A stretch of 64,000 bases of DNA, from assembly GCA_037176725.1 (NCBI GenBank), contig JAZBRS010000020.1:58618001-58682000 (forward strand), read 5' to 3'. This stretch comes from Posidonia oceanica. Taxonomy: Eukaryota > Streptophyta > Magnoliopsida > Alismatales > Posidoniaceae. The notes beneath the pieces were generated by a model. It did not search any database, had not been told where the DNA came from, and saw only the letters and a list, made by a program, of their open reading frames with translations. This document shows positions 23,570 to 33,972 of this stretch, in pieces (within the stretch, counting starts at the first letter, position 1; each line of letters begins with the position of its first letter). The position numbers and the translations under genes are program-made.

Positions 23570-24100
23570 AAGGGTGATAAGTTAACAGACCTATCCTCAG
23601 ATAGTTGGGGGGTATCGGCCCTTTGAGGAGTTGACAGACTCATCACCGGATAGTTAGGGCTATCGGCCCGCCGAGGAGTTAATGGACTCATCATCGGATA
23701 GTTAGGGCTATCAGCCCGTTGAGGAGTTGACGGACTCATCACCGGATAGTTAGGACTATCAGCCCGCTGAGGAGTTGACAGACTCATCACCGGATAGTTA
23801 GGGCTATCAGCCCACGAGGAGTTAACGGACTCATCACTGAATAGTTAGGGGTATCAGCCTGCGAGGAGTTAACAGACTCATCACCGGATAATTAGGGCTA
23901 TCAACTCGCGAGGAGTTAACGGACTCATCACTGGATAGTTAGGGCTATCAACCCGAGAGGAGTTAACGGACTCATCACCGAATAGTTAGGGGTATCAGCC
24001 CGCGAGGAGTTAACGGACTCATCACCGAATAGTTAGGGGTATCAGCTCACGAGGAGTTAACGGACTCATCACCGGATAGTTAGGGCTATCAGCCCGAATG
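23570..24100. repeat. hairpin array 1 in tail of C
   Basis: About eleven ~44-48-bp units of the form ggagttaacggactcatcac + cggatagttagggctatcag. The second part is an inverted repeat GATAG-TTAGGG-CTATC (for example 24075-24090). Confidence 0.85.
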
Positions 24101-24104
24101 GGGG

Positions 24105-24830
24105 TGAGATGATACCAAGGGGCTGCCAGACACACCTGGTATCGAAGGCATTGACAGGCCAGCGAGTCTGTCAAGCAAGAGAGATAGTGACAAGTGAGAG
24201 GACTTGTAACCACGAATGTAATGGGAATACCATACCCGAAGGTGTGGTAAAGGTCCGCAGATGCTCCCGTTACAGTTGGGGATGTCAGCCCGATGCAGAT
24301 GGAAATGGGATACCATGGGACAACTGAAGCGCCCATGGCATCAAGATGCAAGATGGAGACAACACTAATGGGTCTGTCAGCCGAGTAGTTAGGGCTACCA
24401 GCCCAGTGCAGTGGAATGGATGTAAGGGCTCACCGTGCGAGGTGCAATGCCAGTGGGGAATGTAATGGGATAATGCAAATGCAAGGGTGATAGGTTAACG
24501 GACCTATCGCTGAGCGGTTAGGGCTACCAACCCGAATGAGATGAAGGGGGTGATACCATAGGACAGCAAAATAGATGCCCCTGGTATCAGGGATGATACC
24601 AGGGGACAACCTAAGCGCCCTTGGCACCGAAGTACGAGGATTGATGGGTGAATGATGGATGATAAGTTGACAGACCTATCACCGAATAGTTAGGGATATC
24701 AGCACGGATGATAAGTTGTCGGACTTATTGCTGAGCAGTTAGGGCTGCCAGCCCGGATGCAAAATGACAAAATGATAGGTTGACGGACCCATCGCCGAGC
24801 AGTTAGGGCTGCCAGCCCGAATGCAAGGAA
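24105..24830. repeat. GATACCA inverted repeats and hairpin array 2 in tail of C
   Basis: Contains long inverted repeats such as GATACCATGGG...CCCATGGCATC (about 24309-24342), then hairpin units: GTAG/CTAC at 24385-24398, GATAGGT/ACCTATC at 24489-24508, and GCAG/CTGC at 24735-24748. Confidence 0.75.
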
Positions 24831-26270
24831 TGCAGAACAATGCAGAGAGAAGATAGGAACCCATCGTGGCGGGTGTGCAATGGTCTCAGTACGGGCACAC
24901 TTTGTGGCGTCACAGGGTGACAAACGAGGGATATGCCAGTCATCAAGGACCTACCCAACGCAGTGGGCGGCAAAATTTTGAAAAGCGCGGAGTCTCTGAG
25001 CGAGGCAGGCAAAAGTGCTCATCCTTGACTCTGGTTTTCGAAAGCAGGGAGAAGAGAAGATAAAAATATATTACAACATGCATTTTTTGGGTGGCTTCGG
25101 ACTTTAAGCGGTTGTGCTAAGAGGATGCTTCTGCAGTTTGACTTAGGAGATCTCGATCCTTGAGCAATGCCATGTCGAGTTGTGGTCGGTGGCTCTCTTT
25201 TCACTCTTGGTTCGAGATGAGGCTTTAGCTTTGCAGAGTATAGCCTTCGGTTGTCTGTGGGTAGCTGAAGCATTGGATGTAGCTTCATAGCCTCCGTCTC
25301 AATTCCTCGGGGACCGACTACCGCTTTTGACGCTCTCGGGTTGATATTTCTTTTCCTCTTATGAGTGACTGGAGTTGCATCTAGCCTACCAAGGAGGTAA
25401 TTGTTGTCTACACTGGGGATTGGAGCATGCTACTGTGCTTAGAGGGTCGGGTCAGGTCTTCCTAATGATGTATCCCGTGCTGTTGACATTGTAGTGCTTG
25501 AAGTTGATAGCTGAGGGGGCTTCGATGCTCGTCCGAGTCACTCCTCTCATGAGTGCCTTCTTTCTTCGACTTCTTTCTTCATTTTTCTTTTACGCTCAGC
25601 ATGCATATCATGTTATGATATTCTTTTGCTCACATGATCTCTATTCTTTTGGATATGCATGACTTCGCCCTCTTGGGGTAGCGGTCCCTGATGAGGCGTT
25701 GAGAGTTCGGCTGATCGGCGTACACCATCAGCCTCTACTACACAGGCAGCCTCTGGCTATGTTCTGATCTGCTTTGGTCCTCTCTATGCCGGTGGACTCT
25801 CTTGATAAGGTGGATCTCGCCCTTGGAAGTTTTTAAGCTCGGCGAGATGCTCTATTCTGCTCTCAGTCTCACTTTGTAGCCACATGCAAGAGATAGTGCT
25901 GATTGGGAGAGACCTGCCTAAGGTTGTCACTGCTTGGCATCCTCTTGGCGCTGCTTGTTTGTCCGTACCTGGGTTTCTGATTATACAAATGTTTATGGGT
26001 TTTGTATTTTTTAGAAGGGGAAGGGACAAACATGTTTTCGGGTTTTGTATTGGTTTTGTATTTTTATGGTTTTTTGTTTAGGAAAACATAAAAAGGAAAA
26101 ACTAGCAGCGAGGCGAAGAAAAAATATTTTTGGTGTTTTTGGTTTTCTTGATTTTTTTTGGTGTTTTTGTATTTTACAGGAAGCAAGAAATGATATGTAC
26201 ATACAGTAAATGACAATGCATGATCACAGATATGTGCAAGATGGTTGATATGCATGCAAAGTGATTGATA
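24830..26270 (-). other. Copy in C of the unidentified module
   Basis: Homologous to 17000-18415 of B. Minus-strand frames such as 25019-25288 and 25784-26029 show basic, hydrophilic peptides with no motif I recognise. Both copies carry stops and indels. The T-rich end (about 25980-26180) may be non-coding. Confidence 0.45.
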
Positions 26271-26274
26271 TGTG

Positions 26275-27215
26275 CAGTTGATAAGTTGACGGACCTATTG
26301 CCGGATAGTTAGGGCTATCAGCCCGATAGTGATAGGTTAACGGACCTATCGCCGAATACTTAGGGGTATCAGCCGAATGATAAGTTGACAGACTTATCGC
26401 CGAGCAGTTAGGGGTGCCGGCCCAATGATGAGTTGATGGACTCGTCGCCGAATAGTTTGGGATATCAGCCCGAATGATAAGTTGACGGACTTATCGCCGA
26501 ACAGTTAGGGGTGCCGGCCCGATGGTGAGTTGATGGACCCATCACCGAATAGTTTGGGATATCTACCAGAATGATAAGTTGACGAACTTATCGTCGAGCA
26601 GTTAGGGGTGCTAGCCCGATGGTGAGTTGACGGACCCATTGCCGAATAGTTTGGGATATCAGCCCGAACGGTGATAGGTTAACAGACCTATCGCCGAGCA
26701 GTTAGGGCTGCCAGCCCGATGGTGAGTTGACGGACCCATCACCGAATAGTTTGAGATATCAGCCCGAATGATAAGTTGACGGACTTATCGCCGAGCAGTT
26801 AAGGGTGCTGGCCCGATGGTGAGTTGACGGACCCATCACCGAATAGTTTGGGATATCAGCCCGAACGATGATAGGTTAACGGACCTATCGCCGAGCAGTT
26901 AGGGCTGCCAGCCTAATGGTGAGTTGACGGACCCATCGCCGAATAGTTTGGGATATCTGCCAGAATGATAAGTTGACGAACTTATCGCCGAGCAGTTAGG
27001 GGTGCTGGCCCGATGGTGAGTTGACGGACCCATCGCCGAATAGTTTGGGATATTAGCCCGAACGGTGATAGGTTAACGGACCTATCGCTGAGCAGTTAGG
27101 GCTGCCAGTCCGATGGTGAGTTGACGGACCCATTGCTGAATAATTTGGGATATCAGCACAAATGATAAGTTAACAGACCTATCACCGAGCAGTTAGGGTT
27201 GCCAGCCCGATGCAT
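26275..27215. repeat. expanded hairpin array 3 in tail of C
   Basis: About 18-20 units in an alternating higher-order pattern: GATAAGT/ACTTATC + GCAG/CTGC-type units alternate with GGTGAGT/ACCCATC + GAATAGTTTGGGATATC-type units. GATAGGT/ACCTATC copies occur near 26692, 26869 and 27065. It is clearly expanded relative to B (18420-18765). Confidence 0.85.
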
Positions 27216-27379
27216 GAATGCATGTAGAATGAGAGAATGCATGCTTTTAGGTCTTTGCTGTTTTTATGTTTTTTTTAATTTTCCGAGAAGATGAGAAAAC
27301 TCAAAAACAAAACAAGAGGAAAAGAAAACACAGTGCAGAAATAAAAAGAGAGGTAAGAGGGGCTTACCTGTTAGCAACC

Positions 27380-29840
27380 TTAGGAAGGAGGTATTGAGTC
27401 CATTCCTACGCTACTAACGCTCTCTGCGAGGTCCACTGTTGGCAGTATGGGGAGCACTAGGGCTGCCGGAGCTGCTGACGGCAGTGCAGGGAGCACTGGA
27501 GCTACTGAGGTGGGTGGAGGAGCTAACCTAGATGGCGCTGCAACTGGGCTTGCTGTCGACGCTGCCGCTTCATCCGAGCATCCCTCAAACGGATCAAGGA
27601 AAGAAGGCAAAAGGAGGTTGCGTCGATGGGATCGAGAGGATCCATCAGGGCGGAGCTAAACTTAGAGAAGACTGGGGTAGACCCCCGAGGTGTCGGCATC
27701 TGTGAAGCCTGTAGGCTCGGAAGAGGAAGGGTTGGCTACACTAGGGTGTGCAAGTGCAAGTGTAGGTGTAGGTGCAAGTGCTGGCTCCTTCTCGTCAACG
27801 TTGATGATCCTGCGATCGATCAAGCACTGAATGGCATCCTGGAGAGTGAGGCAGTTGTTCGTCGAGTGCCCGTTGGCCCGATGGAAACTACGGAACTGAT
27901 CCGTATCATGCCACCACAGAGGAGGATTTGGTGACGGACGGACAGCCGGGAGTCTCAAGAGTGACTCAACTTGAGGGAAGATGACGCTCAATGGCTCAGG
28001 CAGAGGGGTGTAATCACACTCAGCCTGACAAGGTCATCTTTGCCCTAGTTGGAGTCCTTGCTGAGCAGGTGCGACGTGATGCACGGGCTCGACGATGACC
28101 GTGTGTGCAGTGGGTGCATAATTAGGTACGTGCTCTAGCGGAAAAGGGTCTGGCTGACTCTTTGCATAGGCTGGCTCTTCAAGAGGGTCGGCACATGCTT
28201 CAGTGTGCTGCTCGGAATAACCGGGCATGGAGTTGTAGTTGTTGTTGCTACTGCAGCGATTACTAGAGGTGTTGGCCAACCTAGCCAATGCAGAAAGTAT
28301 GGGGAAATGCCCACTTCGCAGTGAGCTTTCCACATGGGAGCCAGCCCTAATTAGCGATGCATAGCTAGTGGTGTGCAGAATGCAAAGCAGAGTCCTAGTC
28401 GCTGGCAGCGCCCCTTTGATGATCATCTCAATAGAATCCTCTTTGAAGGGTTTATCTTTGATCTGGGCGGCTATGGAGCGCCAGCGACCGACATACTCCC
28501 CGAATGGCTCTTGGGGCCTCTGCCGGATGGCGACAAGATCCTCCCGCTTGGGGATCAAGTTGAGGTTGAAAGAATACTGCTCAAGGAAAGCCTGAGAAAG
28601 ATCAGTCCAAGTCTGAACCGTAGCCACGTCAAGGGAAATGAACCACTTGAGCGTGGGGCCGGTCAAACTCTTCTGAAACAGGCGGATAAGGAGCCTTTCA
28701 TCAGCCTGAAGATAAGGAAGGTCCCCACAATATGCCTTCAGATGCAAAAGGGGACAGCCTCTATCGTTGTATTTATCGAATTTCGGGATGCGAAACTTCG
28801 AAGGGAGTGCGGCCTCTGGAAAGAGACAGAGGTCGCGAAATTGGTAGGGTTGGTGGTCCGTGCCCTGCACTAGACGTAGTGCCTTCTCCAGAACGTCCAT
28901 CCTGTCATTGATGGGATCTAGATTTGCTACCAAGGGAGATGGTGAGGCAGCAGGGGCAGGGACCACATACGCCTTCTGGGTCGCACCGAAGTGCTCCTCC
29001 AGATCCACCATCGCTTCGCCTAGTGGCGCGATGTGATGGCCGACGTATCCGTGCAGTGGTGTGGTGTACGTAGGAAAGTATGCTGGGTTCTGAACCTGAT
29101 GCAAGGGAGATGGATAGATAATATGCTGTGTAGTGCGTGGCACAGAGTACTAGAGCAACAGTTGCTGTGCGGGTGCGGTGCCGGACAGCGGGCCTATAGG
29201 GTACTGTGCTCCAACCAGCCCAAGGGACTAATCAACAGGGAAAGGAGTTCCATGCAGTGCATAGTGCTGTGCAGATGCAGGAGGCAGAAGCCATGCCCCC
29301 ATCACCAGAGCAGCAAGTAGCTGGGGCGATGGTCTAGGCGAGAGTGCAGTGTAGAAAGGAGCAGGCTGCAGAGGATCCTTAGGGCAAGTAGGGATGTAAG
29401 AGGGGCGAACTGATAGAGCCATGCATGCCCTGTAGTGTGTGGGTAGTCTCCATCAGGTGCTAGTACTACAGCTCAGGCGACCTGTCAGTGGGAACGCTGA
29501 AGTGCAGGACCGGCGGGGGACCAGATTCAAGAGGTTGGGAACCTATGGCAAGGGTCGCCGCAGCAGAAGGGACGTCGAGAGGGACGTATCCCTGGGACAG
29601 AGGGGTCAGAGGCCCCTTCGGAACGTGAGTGGTGGTCACCAAGATAGACTCGGTGACCGAACCCGGAGGGGCACAGGCCTGCCAATGCCCCTCAGCCAAC
29701 TGAGGTGCCCCAGACACCTAAGGGTGGAATCCTAGCGTCACAAAGGGCACAGAGTGAGTGGAAGTGAAATCTGGAGGGACCCAAGTGGTAAACCCCTCCG
29801 AGTCAACAGAAAAGCAGAGCTCACCGGCAGACTGGGCCAT
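27380..29840 (-). pseudogene. gag: gag of element C (degenerate)
   Basis: Capsid/nucleocapsid precursor on the minus strand. It starts MAQ at 29840, in the same context as MAQ in element A (TRSRSxMAQ). An early in-frame stop follows codon ~40 (...LGFHP stop). The longest open part, 28034-29143 (369 codons), holds the retrotransposon gag core: FPEAALPSKFRIPKFDKY, LKAYCGDL, QKSLTGPTLKWF, FLEQYSFNLNLIPKREDL and PFGEYVGRWR, about residues 130-260 of that frame. After another break, 27662-27991 has the knuckle-like FRSFHRANGHSTNNC (S for the first Cys). A last frame, 27380-27610, ends ...DSIPPS. Splice-donor CAG|GTAAGC follows at about 27366. Nothing of pol follows. It may still have been packaged in trans. 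Confidence 0.8.
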
Positions 29841-31091
29841 CACTGACCGAGTCCGAGTGAGGGAAGGCTGTGACGAGAAAGTAAAGACGTAAGACCTAAA
29901 GGGGAGCTACTGCCGGAAGCGACGAACAGCTCAGAGACAGAGGAGGGATGCTCAGGGTCCGGACAGCGGATCCCGCACCTAGCTGCAAAAAGATCAAAGA
30001 TGTTAGAAGTTGGATGCAAAACAGTTATTAGTGGTGGCATGAATGGCACACATGCAGATGAATGCCCTAATATGCGCTCTCTTAGCATGCATGTCCTAAG
30101 TAGATGACCTACTAGGACACACTCATGGGTAATGGGATTTATTGACTCCAGGTCAGAAAAGAGTGGGTCCCCATCGAAATCCTGGCCCAAAGCTCAGGCA
30201 GTAACGAGGTGGTGCGTTGGTGGCCTCGACCCTGCTGAAGTACAAGTGGTACCCTCCACTAGCACCGACACGACCCCTGACAAGGGGGGACATACCGACT
30301 GACCTGCGCCATGCCAAAGCATTGGGGCAAGAGGCCAGGACTATCCTTCACATACTGTGGGTGGACTCAGATGAGAAGAATGCCTGCTTTCTAGAATGAT
30401 CAAACATGCGAGTATGCTTTAAAGTCTTTTACTTGCGTTTTATTTAACCAGAAGGGGGAAAAATTGCAAGTTTTTGGCTCTAGTTGTGCTTAAATGTTAT
30501 TGCTTGGCTTTATTGTAACTTTTAGATTAAGCGAAAGGGAGCAAGCATGTTTCTACTATCTTAGGCATGGCATAAGCATGAATGGGAGAGAAATAGGAAG
30601 TCATGGCATGCAATCAATCACACAATAGAGCAAAAGGCATGTGCATGGCATGTGCAAGTGTTCGTGGACACGATAGTGAAAAGAAAACACTTATCATATC
30701 GAAAAGCAAGTATACATGGCATGTGCATGTGTGGTGGCATTGCAAATGTGTAAAACAAAGCATTCACCATCCAAAAAGCATGTATCATTGCGCTAAGCAA
30801 TTATTTAGACATTTATAATGCATAAATAAAGCAAGTAAAAGCGATGTAAGCAGTAAAGCAGGCAAACATGCAAGCAGACAAGGCATGCAAAGGTGCAAGG
30901 CAAGCAAAGCACGAAAATCAAGCGAGCGAAAGCCAAAAGCGAAAGCCGAAGTCAAGCGTCCCTAGCAGAGTCGATACTATGCGACTCGCTGGGAGCCGAC
31001 ACAGGCAGGCAAGCAAATAGACAAGGTAGACGAAAGCACAAAGGCAAACAAAGATGCAGAAATGCAAGCAAGCGAAAGCCAGAGTCTAGTA
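29841..31091 (-). other. 5' leader of element C
   Basis: About 1.25 kb between PBS and gag. It is recognisably homologous to the leader of A (shared blocks near 30120-30300, for example cgtgtcggtgctagtggagggtacc on the minus strand). A strong 3' splice-site-like sequence, TGATCTTTTTGCAG, ends at 29983, about 140 nt before gag. The first part (30400-31080) is rich in short A/CA-rich repeats with GCAAG motifs. No coding potential is seen. Confidence 0.6.
29983..29996 (-). promoter_or_regulatory. splice-acceptor-like site in leader of C
   Basis: TGATCTTTTTGCAG on the minus strand, about 140 nt before the gag start. Element A has an acceptor-like site at the matching distance (40925-40938). Confidence 0.5.
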
Positions 31092-31109
31092 TCCCCAGCG
31101 GAGTCGCCA
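31092..31109 (-). promoter_or_regulatory. primer-binding site of element C (tRNA-Arg)
   Basis: Minus strand TGGCGACTCCGCTGGGGA, one base inside the 5' LTR. It is complementary to the 3' end of plant tRNA-Arg(ACG), including CCA. Identical to the PBS of A. Confidence 0.9.
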
Positions 31110-31110
31110 T

Positions 31111-33551
31111 TGTAGTAATCCTAGTGTTCGGATCGTCCATGCACGTTGCCAAAGCTCGCATGCACCGATCAGAATCAGGTTCACTATTAGCGTCGCCACC
31201 GTGTCTATTAAGTCGGGAGACAAGGAAAATCGGGGAAATGCGTGAATAAACAGTCAAAACCAAGCAAAAGATGCAATGCAATGCAACGCAATGAAACAAT
31301 ATGCAATGAGATGCAATGATGTGACTCATGCCTAGGATAAGGGCAATATGGTCATTGCACGCCAAGAGACAGGGCAAGGACTCCTGTTATGTGTGAGGAA
31401 GGTGTTAGGCACCCTCGACACGCCCGAAGAATCGGTCTTTCTAGGCTTAGCTCGCTTGCATATGCCGGATGCTATGAATGCCTAATGTGCCTATGTGACT
31501 AAATGTCATGAATGCCTAAGCTTACAAGATGTGTTATGATGTTATGATGCATGGTTAATGCATGCAAGAAATGCGATCAAGGCGACAAGGCATGGAAAAC
31601 AAGATGAAAAAGCAAGGTCTGAAAACAGATGGGCAAAATAATCAAAGAGGAGGCGGCAATCAAAGTGGCTCAGCCACTGTTGAGCTGCAGGAGGTAGTCG
31701 TCGGTAGTCGGGGCACCGGAGGGAGTCACTACTAAGGCCGGCGATAGAGAGGGTTCCCTATCGGAGAAGCTGCTGGGAGTTGGTCGCCTATCGAAGAGGC
31801 GCTGGAGCTAGTCGCCGGTGCGGGCGGCGGCGGAAGTGCAGATGGATTCACCAAACAGTGACCTTCACGGCCGATAGTGGGCTAGCCACATGATGCAAAA
31901 TTGAAATCTAGAGGCATGATCCTACAAACGACATAATGGGGATGGCATGCAAACAAACAGATGGCAAAACAAAGGCCTAGGTCGCCGGATATGGCGACCC
32001 AAAGCCAGCCGGGGGACTGCCGGAAACGCAGGTGAGTCACCAGTGACGAAGGCGACCATGGTGGTTGCCTCTTTACAGGGCACCTGCACTGCCAACTGTC
32101 CTCCGAGCAGCAAATTTCGTCGTTGGAAACAAGCATGACAAAGATGGCAAATTGCAAAATAAACATTGTGGAGCTAAGCATGGCTCAACGCAGAACAAAA
32201 GCATACAATCAGATTTGAAAATGAGCGGGTGAGTCGCAAGGTACGGGGGGCAGAAGTCGGCCGGAAGACTAACCTGAGTTGCAGGTCAGTCGCCTGGTAG
32301 ACAAGCGGCTAAGACGTAACTCGGAATGCCCAAAAAGCCTTCTTCCTGGTCTGATCTTGGACTCACGAGGATGCAAAAAAGCAATCTAACTACTCAGGCA
32401 TGCAGAGCAAACATTCATCTACGCATGCAAGCAAAAATCAAGAGAAACGGTGATCCGAGTCGACCAAGGTGGCAACCCAAAGATCGGCTGGCAACTGCAG
32501 AGGAGCAGGTTAGCCGCTGGCTGAGCCAGCGACCAACCTGGCAGTCCTCCGATTGCTGGAGAAGACAACCATGGAGGGCCGGGAAGCTACTGAAAAAAAG
32601 AAGGTCTATCTAGGAAGCATGCTCGAGGTAAGATGAAGCTAGGGGGATAGTTACTTGCGGGGGCGTGTGGTTTGGCCTCACAACGAGGGTGGCCGGCATG
32701 GTGGCTGCAGCGGTGGTGGGGGCTACGACGGGCACACGGGATGCTCAGGTTGCACTCGTGGAGGTCGTGCAGTGCTACACCTGAAGTTTTGCGGAGTTTG
32801 GAGTAGAGACACGGCTTTTGGGGATGTTGGCCGGCGACGGGGAATATGGCCGGCGAGCTCGGTGGTAGCGGTGATCCGGGCTACAAAATGGAGGTTTGAT
32901 GGGTCGTGAAGGTTGCTGGAGTGTGTAGGAGTGTGTTTGGGTGGTTGGTTTGGGCAAGCGGCTGAGGAGGAAGAGATCGCCAGAGTTTGAAAAAAAATGG
33001 GTTCCTCCTTGGTTTCTCCTCCTCCTCTTTCCAAAAATGGTGGCCTCTTGATTTTGTTTGGGTTGGGTGCTCCACCCAAAGCTCTGGCAATGGCAGTGGA
33101 GGAGCAGAGCCGTTGTGAGAGGGCTTGGCAGTCGAGGTGGCAAGCCTAGGGGCAAGGCCGGCGATGAGGTGATGGGTGGCAGGTTGACAGACAGTGGTGG
33201 CAGGGAAGTTTGCACAGCGCACTGATTTACGGTCGAGTCGTCGCATCGGTTGGCGCCTAACTCAGTCGCCTCGTCTTGTGGCGCCTACGCCAGTCGCCTC
33301 TGCTGGTGGCGACCAGACATGTAACTCAATGGCCTGGGCTGAAGATGGGCTTGGGCTTGTGGAAGGCTTAGGTTAAGTTTGGGAAATGGGAAATGGATTG
33401 TTTTGGGTAGGTTTTGGGTCGTTTTGGAATGGGATTTGGTTTTATGTCAAATTGGGTTAGTTGGATTTTGGGGAAAAGGTTGGATCCGCAGTTCCCAAGC
33501 TCGCTCGTCCAAATTCGATCCGCCGCCAGGTGTCAAAATGGGGTGTCTATA
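31111..33551 (-). mobile_element. 5' LTR of element C
   Basis: 2,441 bp. Starts TATAGACACCCCATTTTGAC at 33551 (G changed to A from TGTAG) and ends ...GATTACTACA at 31111. Compared with the 3' LTR it lacks about 88 bp near 31190, between ttagcg and tcgccaccgtg. The conserved box is at 31372-31447. Confidence 0.85.
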
Positions 33552-33556
33552 GTGTG
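33552..33556. repeat. target-site duplication (right) of element C: gtgtg
   Basis: Repeats 19759-19763 exactly. Confidence 0.9.
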
Positions 33557-33967
33557 CTGCTCGGAGTAACTGAGAGTAGAGTTGTTGTTGTTGCTACTGT
33601 TGTTGCTGTTGCTGCCACTATGGCGATTGCTGGAGGTGTTGGCCTGCCTAGCCAATGCAAAAAGCACTGGGAAATGCCCACTTCGCTGCGAGCTTTCCAC
33701 CCAAGCGCCAGCCTTAATCAGCGATGCAAAGCTAGTGATGTGCTGAATGCAAAGGAGAGTCTCAGTCGCTGGCAGCGCCCCTTTGATGATCATCTCAATA
33801 GAATCCTCTTCGGAGGGTTTATCTTTGATCTGGGCGGCTGTGGAACACCAGCAACCGTCATACTCCTTAAATGGCTCTTGGGGCCTCTACCGGATGGCGA
33901 CAAGATCCTCTCTCTTGGGGATCAAGTCGAGGTTGATCGAATACTACTCAAGGAAAGTCTGGGAAAG

Positions 33968-33972
33968 ATCAG
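33968..33972. repeat. target-site duplication (left) of element A: atcag
   Basis: ATCAG directly before 33973, repeated at 62419-62423. Joining the flanks restores gaaagatcagtccaagtctg, as in the intact gag of C near 28595. Confidence 0.95.

Larger units (their letters stand above)
22304..27365 (-). mobile_element. Non-coding 3' tail of element C
   Basis: About 5 kb with the same order of modules as the tail of B: PPT-proximal block, B-box-like repeats (22850-23530), hairpin repeats (23570-24100), GATACCA-type inverted repeats (24105-24340), hairpin repeats (24480-24830), the unidentified shared module (24830-26270) and an expanded hairpin array (26275-27215). No pol domain is visible on either strand. 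Confidence 0.8.
19764..33551 (-). mobile_element. Element 'C': complete gag-only LTR retrotransposon (13.8 kb)
   Basis: Full-length minus-strand element: 5' LTR 31111-33551, PBS 31092-31109, leader 29841-31091, gag about 27380-29840, tail 22304-27365, PPT 22291-22303, 3' LTR 19764-22290, and TSD gtgtg. It carries gag but no protease beyond gag, and no RT, RNase H or integrase, so it would depend on pol from another element. Its organisation matches the TR-GAG type of non-autonomous plant element. It lies in the gag gene of B, a member of the same family. The two LTRs differ at many positions and by an ~88-bp deletion, so it is clearly older than element A. Confidence 0.9.
33552..33972 (-). 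pseudogene. gag: Gag middle part, element B
   Basis: Minus-strand gag between the insertions of A and C. Frame 33533-33793 shows MIIKGALPATETLLCIQHIT, then FASLIKAGAWVESSQRSGHFP and an N/S-rich linker, as in gag of C and A. Upstream the sequence matches the SFNLDLIPKREDL / PFKEYDGCWCS area with disruptions. It is continuous with 62424 onward once A is removed. Confidence 0.8.
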
